Assembly: GCA_946623125.1 (NCBI GenBank)
Contig: CAMOQR010000011.1
Span: forward strand, 1-40,719
Length of the DNA: 40,719 bases
Direction: 5' to 3'
From: an uncultured Caryophanales bacterium
GTDB lineage: Bacteria; Bacillota_I; Bacilli_A; RF39; UBA660
Made by a program: the position numbers and the translations under genes. The notes below the pieces were generated by a model, which worked only from the letters and a program-made list of their open reading frames with translations, was not told the DNA's origin and ran no database searches. This document shows, piece after piece, positions 33,054 to 38,535 of this stretch. Position 1 is the first letter of the stretch, and every line of letters starts with the position of its first letter.

Positions 33054-33069
33054 GGTTTTGGTGGTAATT

Positions 33070-33651
33070 ATGAAAAAAAAAGAAGATTTACGTATAACTA
33101 AAACAAAAGCAAGCCTTTATAGAGGATTAATGGAGTTGATGAGAGAACATCCTTTTGAAGAGATTAAAGTATCTGAAATTTGTTCTATTTCTTTAATCAA
33201 TCGTTCAACTTTTTATGATCATTTTAATGATAAGTATGAGCTTTTAGAGGCATTAATCAATGATATGAAAAAGGATTTGATTGAATCTTTAATTATTGAT
33301 AAAACAATCACTACAATTAAAGATTATTTTTTAGAGGCTATGGTCTTAATTCTTAATCATATTGAGAAGAATAAAGATATTTATTCTTCTATTGTTAAAA
33401 TTAATAGCAATTCTATTGCAAGAGATATGATAAATGACGTATTACTTAATTCTGTTATTTCTGAATTTAATGATCACGTCATTAATCATTCTAATATTCC
33501 AACCCGTTCTTTAATTTTATTTTATGCCAGCGGGGTTGCTAATATTATTAATGATTCTTTACTAGAACCTAATACTTTTGATAAGAGTAAGATTTATTCT
33601 ATTTTAGATAGTTTAATTCCTAATTTAGATTTTATCGAATATAAAAAATAA
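33070..33651 (+). CDS. TetR-family transcriptional regulator
   Basis: A 193-residue regulator with an N-terminal TetR helix-turn-helix: ITKTKASLYRGLMELMREHPFEEIKVSEICSISLINRSTFYDHFNDKYELLEAL (about residues 8-61), with the usual STFYDHF recognition helix. The remaining all-helical part would bind a ligand and form the dimer. It resembles the DhaS/TetR_C subgroup in the short N-terminus. The open frame extends 36 codons upstream through the promoter; the ATG at 33070 has GGTGG at good spacing. It is divergent from the MMPL/YhgE-like operon, so it probably represses that operon and itself. A terminator shared with the opposite gene overlaps its end. Confidence 0.88.
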   Translation: MKKKEDLRITKTKASLYRGLMELMREHPFEEIKVSEICSISLINRSTFYDHFNDKYELLEALINDMKKDLIESLIIDKTITTIKDYFLEAMVLILNHIEKNKDIYSSIVKINSNSIARDMINDVLLNSVISEFNDHVINHSNIPTRSLILFYASGVANIINDSLLEPNTFDKSKIYSILDSLIPNLDFIEYKK

Positions 33652-33676
33652 AACACTTTTACAGTGTTTTATTTTT
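33644..33676. terminator. Bidirectional terminator between TetR and the 254-aa gene
   Basis: A perfect 14-bp stem (33644-33657 with 33663-33676) around the loop TTTAC, with T runs on both strands. It contains both stop codons. Confidence 0.93.
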
Positions 33677-34433
33677 CTATTACAAGTGAATTTATAATCT
33701 CATTTATTTTATCATCTGTATAATAATCTAATTTATAAAAAGCAAGATAATAAAGTTCATCATTTTCTATAATAAATGCTCGTTTTATATTTTTTTCTTC
33801 AATCATATATCCTATTCTATCTCCATCTAGATAAGTAATATTATCTAGATTAGGAAGTGCTATTTCTATTAAATTAAAAAAATAGTTTTCTTGTATTTTT
33901 GTTATAGGAGTTAAAAAATTACATTTAATTTTTTTTCTCTCTCTTACATGTCTTACTAAATCTACATCATTTGTTATATTATATTTTTTAAAATAATATT
34001 TTCTGAAAAAATCAGAAGTATATAATGGAAAACGATTTAATTCATAATAATATCCATCTTCACTCGTATCTTCTATTTTTACCATTTGTGAGTCATACTT
34101 TCCCACTTCAAATGAAGCGATTACTTTATTATCTTCTCCAAATAAGGCATATGCTGTTTCATTTTCTCTTTGTTCTGTTTGTTCAAAACCATCAAATACG
34201 TTTTTTACTTTTACTTTATATTTATCAGATTCTACTACAAAATAGTCTTCTTCTTTTATTTTACTTTGATGAATATTCATTACTTTCCCAATATTATATT
34301 GTTTTTCATATACTTTTTTATCCATATATAAATCTTGTGTTAATACAATAAATGTTTTAAAAATTGCATATAATCCAACATATAATATAATCAATAATAT
34401 AGTAAACGTGGTTTTTGACATTTTTTCTATCAT
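33669..34433 (-). CDS. Unknown membrane-anchored protein, 254 aa
   Basis: One N-terminal hydrophobic helix (about 8-29) is followed by a polar domain of about 220 residues rich in Lys, Glu and Tyr, presumably outside the cell. There are alternating beta-like segments (FVVESDKYKVKVKNVFDGFEQ; VIASFEVGKY) but no motif I can name. Only one cysteine (in KCNFLTPI). A G-rich ribosome site (GGGGGG at 34442-34447) lies about ten bases before the ATG, which is unusual in this AT-rich region. It follows uppP by 15 bp and is probably cotranscribed with it, which might hint at a cell-envelope role. That is weak evidence. Confidence 0.65.
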   Translation of the reverse strand: MIEKMSKTTFTILLIILYVGLYAIFKTFIVLTQDLYMDKKVYEKQYNIGKVMNIHQSKIKEEDYFVVESDKYKVKVKNVFDGFEQTEQRENETAYALFGEDNKVIASFEVGKYDSQMVKIEDTSEDGYYYELNRFPLYTSDFFRKYYFKKYNITNDVDLVRHVRERKKIKCNFLTPITKIQENYFFNLIEIALPNLDNITYLDGDRIGYMIEEKNIKRAFIIENDELYYLAFYKLDYYTDDKINEIINSLVIEK

Positions 34434-34448
34434 TATGAATTCCCCCCT

Positions 34449-35258
34449 TTATATAAAGAACATGATGGAAAATAGTGCTATTGCAAATAAATAGATTGAA
34501 AATTTCCATAAATTCTTTCTTTCTACTGTTTTTGTTAACCAGTTATATGATAAATAAGTAAATACTCCTGCTGCAATCATTCCTAAGATATAATGAAAGA
34601 TAAGTCCTGTTTCTTTTAACATTGGACTAAACTCGCTAATACCAAGAATCATCGTTGCAATACTTACAGGTAAATATAACATAAAGGAATATTTTAGAGA
34701 CGTTTTATTGTCAAATCCTCTAAGAATACATCCTACTAGTGTCATACCACTTCTAGATATTCCAGGTAATAAAGCAACTACTTGAAATAGACCTATTAGA
34801 AAAGCATCTTTTACAGTTATATCTTTATCTTCTTTTTCCCCTTGACAATGAATTGTTAAAAGTAAAAATAAAGCAGTTATAATAAAACCAATTCCAACAA
34901 TAAAAATGTTTTTAGATAAAATTTGTTCCATTGGGTCTTTTATAATTAAACCTAAAACTCCTACTGGTAATGTTCCTACTAATACCATCATAACATAATG
35001 AAAAGCATCTTTTCCTTCTTTTCCCTTAGATATGATATACTGATAAATTCCTTTTATATATTTTTTTAATTCTTTTCTTAATATAATGACAATTGCTATA
35101 AATGATGCAAAATTTAGGAATATTTCTAAGTTTAAATCTTGAAATATTCTGGTATTAAAAATTGCCTTAAATATGTATATATGACCACTGCTTGATATTG
35201 GTAATGGCTCTGTTATTCCTTGTAGTATCCCTAAAATAATGTATTTTATAATTTCCAT
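34449..35258 (-). CDS. uppP: Undecaprenyl-diphosphatase UppP/BacA
   Basis: A 269-residue membrane enzyme that dephosphorylates undecaprenyl pyrophosphate, recycling the lipid carrier of wall synthesis; overproduction gives bacitracin resistance. It has about seven helices and both family motifs: ILQGITEPLPISSSGH (11-26, catalytic Glu17 and His26) and LPGISRSGMT (about 164-173) with the catalytic Arg. In motif one the usual Phe after Glu is Pro. AGGAG lies seven bases before the ATG and an extended -10 TGATATAAT at 35282-35290. It is followed by the 254-aa gene. Confidence 0.94.
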   Translation of the reverse strand: MEIIKYIILGILQGITEPLPISSSGHIYIFKAIFNTRIFQDLNLEIFLNFASFIAIVIILRKELKKYIKGIYQYIISKGKEGKDAFHYVMMVLVGTLPVGVLGLIIKDPMEQILSKNIFIVGIGFIITALFLLLTIHCQGEKEDKDITVKDAFLIGLFQVVALLPGISRSGMTLVGCILRGFDNKTSLKYSFMLYLPVSIATMILGISEFSPMLKETGLIFHYILGMIAAGVFTYLSYNWLTKTVERKNLWKFSIYLFAIALFSIMFFI

Positions 35259-35281
35259 TTTTTCACTCCTATTATGAATTC

Positions 35282-35290
35282 ATTATATCA
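35282..35290 (-). promoter_or_regulatory. Extended -10 promoter of uppP
   Basis: TGATATAAT on the minus strand, 23 bp before the ATG. Confidence 0.6.
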
Positions 35291-35299
35291 TATTTTTAA

Positions 35300-35875
35300 T
35301 TAATGAAATATTAAAAATAATCCAAACAGTATATTAAACACTAATTCTAGTGATAATAAATATTTATTATTAAATTTTTTTCCTAATATACTACTTATAC
35401 CATATATTATTATAGATGTTATTACTAATATTAGTAACATTCTATTAAAATGATTTATTCCTAATCCTATTAATAATATGAATTTAGATATTGATATGGT
35501 TTGTTTTATTAGATTTTGTTTTTCTATCGAATCCAGTATGATTTCTAATATTGTTATTCCAATTACTCCTCCCAATAATATCCATTGTAGTTTCATTTTA
35601 TAGTGAAGAATTAAATAAATTAGAATCATCATGATAAAACTATCTATGAATGTATTAGAGATTCTATATAATACTCTTTTACTTTCTGATTCTTCTTTAA
35701 AATAATATATTGCTTTTAAAATAAAGTAAGTTAATAATAATGAATAAGATATACTAATAAAGATGATACCTAGAGTATTATTTTTGATTGTTTGTGTAAT
35801 GATACTAAGTGTTAAAAAGATGGGAAGAATTGATGCATTAATAATCGATATTATCATATTATAGATACTTTTCAT
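35300..35875 (-). CDS. Unknown polytopic membrane protein, 191 aa
   Basis: A very hydrophobic product with about six helices separated by short charged loops (KAIYYFKEESESKR, DSIEKQNLIK, GKKFNNKY). No motif identifies a family, and no catalytic residue stands out. The frame opens at a GTG four codons earlier within the ribosome site AGGTGA; the ATG at 35875 is eight bases behind it and is preferred. An extended -10 TGATACAAT lies at 35897-35905. It ends 41 bp before the uppP start, with the uppP -10 in between, so it may be transcribed alone or with uppP by read-through. Confidence 0.6.
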   Translation of the reverse strand: MKSIYNMIISIINASILPIFLTLSIITQTIKNNTLGIIFISISYSLLLTYFILKAIYYFKEESESKRVLYRISNTFIDSFIMMILIYLILHYKMKLQWILLGGVIGITILEIILDSIEKQNLIKQTISISKFILLIGLGINHFNRMLLILVITSIIIYGISSILGKKFNNKYLLSLELVFNILFGLFLIFH

Positions 35876-35896
35876 AAAAAATATCACCTCATATTC

Positions 35897-35905
35897 ATTG
35901 TATCA
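35897..35905 (-). promoter_or_regulatory. Extended -10 promoter of the 191-aa gene
   Basis: TGATACAAT on the minus strand, 21 bp before the preferred ATG. Confidence 0.5.
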
Positions 35906-35926
35906 AAAGTTAATTCTATTTTAAAT

Positions 35927-35955
35927 AAAAATACAAACACTTTGTTTGTATTTTT
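35927..35955 (-). terminator. Terminator of the pseudo-phosphoglycerate-mutase gene
   Basis: AAAAATACAAAC (35927-35938) pairs with GTTTGTATTTTT (35944-35955) around a 5-nt loop; T run on the minus strand (also on plus, where no gene leads in). Confidence 0.85.
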
Positions 35956-35965
35956 GTGATAATAA

Positions 35966-37414
35966 TTATTTAATAATGGATTTTAATATACTACCAATAA
36001 TTGTTTTTTCTCTCATTAGTGAATCTAGTTTTTGATCGGCTGTAATACAATGAAGTGCTGTACTTAATATATCATTGGTATCTCCTGGGAATAAGTCATA
36101 TTTACTTCTTGGATAGGTATAATCATAGAAGAATATTGGTATTTGCATTTCATAGTCAAGAGTTACTTTTTCTCCATTATAATCTGCTAAAGGTAATTGT
36201 TTTTTTAATCCAAATAAAGATGTAATAATTAATGTGTGATTATTTGTGCATACATCTGCAATATTTTTTATAATCATATCTAGTTTTGTTAATTCTTCTT
36301 TTAAATGATTTATAGTAGATGAGGTGTCCATATAATAATCAAATACAAAGAAATCATATGGTGTTTCATTAATTAATCTTTCTATATAATCTTCTTTATA
36401 AAAATCATCTGTTTTTTGCATAAAACAAATAATTGGATTATTAATAGAATTTAGCCCATTTGCATAAAAGTTTACTAAGTTAATATATTTATCATCTGTT
36501 ATAATTAAGGCTCTTTTTTGATTTCTTATCAATATATTTGCTAGACTATTTTCATATTCTATATTATCAATAAAAGATGGAATTGTATAATTACTATAAA
36601 GTTTAATTAAAGCAAAAACTGGCATATATACTGGTTCTTTAAAGACAGATTGAGCATTTTGATAAATTGCTTTTATTAAATTATCATAATTATTTCTTCT
36701 TGTATTAAAGAATAAAATCGTATCATGATTTGCTATAAAACAACTATTTGTTGCACAAAAACCTTGTACATTACATGGTAATACATTGGATTGTTCTAGA
36801 ATTTGTAATTTTTTTTCTGTTTCTGTCCATCTTTCACAGGAACAGAAAAAGAACATTTTCTTGGTATAATCTAATTCTTGTTTTGTAATTTCTTCTGATA
36901 AAGATTCTTTTCCAATCACAAAGCCTACTGTTATTCTTTGATTGATATGAAATTTTATATAATTAATAATCGATATTAGTTTACTATAATCTTTTGTTGT
37001 AATTTGAGATAAAATCAAGTGTAAATATATTTTTTTATTAGGGTCGAGATTCATTCGATTAACTAAATTGTTTACTTGTTCTACGATCTTATCATTGGTT
37101 GGCTCTAGAAAAATATGTAGTTTTGTATTAGGATCAGATGATGAGTTTTTCAAATTTTGATATACAGGGTTTGCATCCATTTTTTCATTTATAACATAAT
37201 CTTTTATATAGTTTACTTCTGATTTATAAGTATCTCCTAAAAAGAATCTTTGATAGGCTCCTCTATACTCTACTGATGATGTTATAGCCGTAGTAAAATA
37301 TGAAGTTTCTTTTATTTTTGATAAATTTGGCATTGCTTGATCAATATCAATGCTATAACTTCCAGGTCTTTCAATCCCTAGTCCGTTGATTAAGAATATC
37401 ACACTTTTTCTCAT
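35966..37414 (-). CDS. GpmI-like (cofactor-independent phosphoglycerate mutase) protein lacking metal ligands
   Basis: The 482-residue product has the outline and length of GpmI/alkaline-phosphatase-fold proteins: SVIFLINGLGIERPGSYSIDIDQAMPNLSKI at the start (like the DGWG...A.TPN motif), NHDTILFFNTRRNNYDNLIKAI (like FNFRPDR), and KLDMIIKNIADVCTNNHTLIITSLFGLKKQL (like the VD..L....TLLITADHGN motif). The active residues have changed: the first metal-binding Asp is Asn (LINGLG), the ADHGN pair is SLFGL, the DMVGH region reads FDYYMDTSSTI and so lacks His, and the last His is absent before the IPIFFYD segment. It is therefore probably a non-enzymatic relative or one with a different activity. 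The frame opens at a GTG in the ribosome site AGGGTGAT; ATG 37414 is preferred. It has its own promoter and terminator. Confidence 0.65.
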   Translation of the reverse strand: MRKSVIFLINGLGIERPGSYSIDIDQAMPNLSKIKETSYFTTAITSSVEYRGAYQRFFLGDTYKSEVNYIKDYVINEKMDANPVYQNLKNSSSDPNTKLHIFLEPTNDKIVEQVNNLVNRMNLDPNKKIYLHLILSQITTKDYSKLISIINYIKFHINQRITVGFVIGKESLSEEITKQELDYTKKMFFFCSCERWTETEKKLQILEQSNVLPCNVQGFCATNSCFIANHDTILFFNTRRNNYDNLIKAIYQNAQSVFKEPVYMPVFALIKLYSNYTIPSFIDNIEYENSLANILIRNQKRALIITDDKYINLVNFYANGLNSINNPIICFMQKTDDFYKEDYIERLINETPYDFFVFDYYMDTSSTINHLKEELTKLDMIIKNIADVCTNNHTLIITSLFGLKKQLPLADYNGEKVTLDYEMQIPIFFYDYTYPRSKYDLFPGDTNDILSTALHCITADQKLDSLMREKTIIGSILKSIIK

Positions 37415-37432
37415 GCCAATCACCCTATTTTT

Positions 37433-37441
37433 ATTATATCA
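37433..37441 (-). promoter_or_regulatory. Extended -10 promoter of the GpmI-like gene
   Basis: TGATATAAT on the minus strand, 18 bp before the ATG. Confidence 0.55.
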
Positions 37442-37461
37442 TTCTTTTGTTTTTTCTTTTC

Positions 37462-37492
37462 AAAAAAAACGTAAAAAATTTCTTTTTACGTT
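37462..37492 (-). terminator. Terminator of map
   Basis: On the minus strand AACGTAAAAA pairs with TTTTTACGTT (arms 37483-37492 and 37468-37477) around a 5-nt loop, followed by six T. It overlaps the map stop codon. Confidence 0.85.
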
Positions 37493-38246
37493 AATCATCT
37501 AATCTTGGGGTTAATATTTCATAACCATCTTCTGTTACTAATATGGTATGTTCATAATGTGCTGCGGGACTATGATCTAGTGTTTTTACTGTCCACTCAT
37601 CATCTAATACATAAACATCTCTGTGTCCAAATGTTAACATCGGTTCAATACAGATGACCATTCCTGGTTTTAATCTTGGACCTGTATTTGCAATTCCATA
37701 ATTAGGTACTTCAGGATCTTCATGCATGTCTTTTCCAATTCCATGACCGCATAGTTCTCTAACAACTCCTAAATGATGACTTTCTGCATATTTTTGTACA
37801 GATGCAGAAATATCTCCAATTCTTGCACCCGGTTTTACTTCTTTAATTCCTTCATATAATGCCTTTTCTGTATGCTCCATCAAATACTTTTTATCATCAT
37901 CAATTTCTCCTACAGCATATGTCCAAGCAGCATCTCCTTGATATCCTTTGTATCCAATTACAACATCTATGGTTATGATATCTCCATTTTTTAGTTTATA
38001 ATTATCTGGTATTCCATGAACTACTGTATCATTTACACTTGTACATAAAGTTGCTGGAAATCCTTCAAATCCTTTGCAGGTTGGAATTGCATCATTATCT
38101 CTTATAAATTTTTCACATAAACGATCTAATTCTGCTGTTGTAATTCCCGCTTTTATATATGGCTTAATAAATTGATGCATTTTAGATACAAGCATCCCTG
38201 CATGTCTCATCAATTCTATTTCTCTATCACTTTTTATTGTAATCAT
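37491..38246 (-). CDS. map: Methionine aminopeptidase, type I
   Basis: A 251-residue enzyme removing the initiator methionine from new proteins. All metal ligands are visible: Asp94 (ITIDVV), Asp105 (YQGDAAW), His168 (CGHGIG), Glu201 (CIEPM) and Glu232 (HYEHTI), along with substrate-binding His77 (VVHGIP) and His175. Length is that of the single-domain bacterial form. The frame extends 37 codons upstream into the preceding terminator, but TGGAGG lies six bases before the ATG at 38246. A TATAAT lies at 38268-38273. It is apparently monocistronic. Here it stands outside the ribosomal-protein cluster where map often lies. Confidence 0.95.
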   Translation of the reverse strand: MITIKSDREIELMRHAGMLVSKMHQFIKPYIKAGITTAELDRLCEKFIRDNDAIPTCKGFEGFPATLCTSVNDTVVHGIPDNYKLKNGDIITIDVVIGYKGYQGDAAWTYAVGEIDDDKKYLMEHTEKALYEGIKEVKPGARIGDISASVQKYAESHHLGVVRELCGHGIGKDMHEDPEVPNYGIANTGPRLKPGMVICIEPMLTFGHRDVYVLDDEWTVKTLDHSPAAHYEHTILVTEDGYEILTPRLDD

Positions 38247-38315
38247 ATGTTTCCTCCAAACATCATGATTATACCTCTTTTTTGCAAATCCTTCCACTAT
38301 TTTCTTTTTATCATG

Positions 38316-38342
38316 AAAAAAAGTAAAGAAAACTTTACTTTT
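38316..38342 (-). terminator. Terminator of the 52-aa Met-rich gene
   Basis: AAAAGTAAAG pairs with CTTTACTTTT (arms 38333-38342 and 38319-38328) around a 4-nt loop, followed by T residues on the minus strand; starts at the gene's stop codon. Confidence 0.85.
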
Positions 38343-38499
38343 ACATTTCATCATCAAACATATTATACATTTTTCTACTGGCTTCTTTTCCCATTTCTTT
38401 CATGGATTTTATCTTTTCTGGATGTTTCTTTAAATACATATATCCCATAATACCCATTCCACTCATGATAGCCATCATTTTCATTGTCATCATTTTCAT
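38341..38499 (-). CDS. 52-aa methionine-rich small protein
   Basis: The short frame encodes 52 residues of which 15 are Met (29%): MKMMTMKMMAIMSGMGIMGY at the start, which could form a short amphipathic or membrane helix, then a basic-acidic part YLKKHPEKIKSMKEMGKEAS. It has a strong ribosome site (AGAGGTGA), a possible -10 (TGGTATAAT at 38541-38549, inside the end of recD2) and a strong terminator at its stop, so it looks like a real gene. Small Met-rich helix-plus-lysine proteins occur near YtxH-like or DUF3918-like families, but I cannot assign it. Possible roles for so many Met include copper binding, oxidant scavenging or membrane interaction; none is shown here. Confidence 0.7.
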   Translation of the reverse strand: MKMMTMKMMAIMSGMGIMGYMYLKKHPEKIKSMKEMGKEASRKMYNMFDDEM

Positions 38500-38505
38500 A
38501 TTTTT

Positions 38506-38529
38506 CACCTCTACTTTTATTATGAGGTG
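38506..38529 (-). promoter_or_regulatory. Hairpin hiding the ribosome site of the 52-aa gene
   Basis: In the message, CACCTC (38529-38524) can pair with GAGGTG (38511-38506), which is the Shine-Dalgarno core of the 52-aa gene. The loop is 12 nt. This could make translation conditional. Confidence 0.4.
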
Positions 38530-38535
38530 TTTTCT

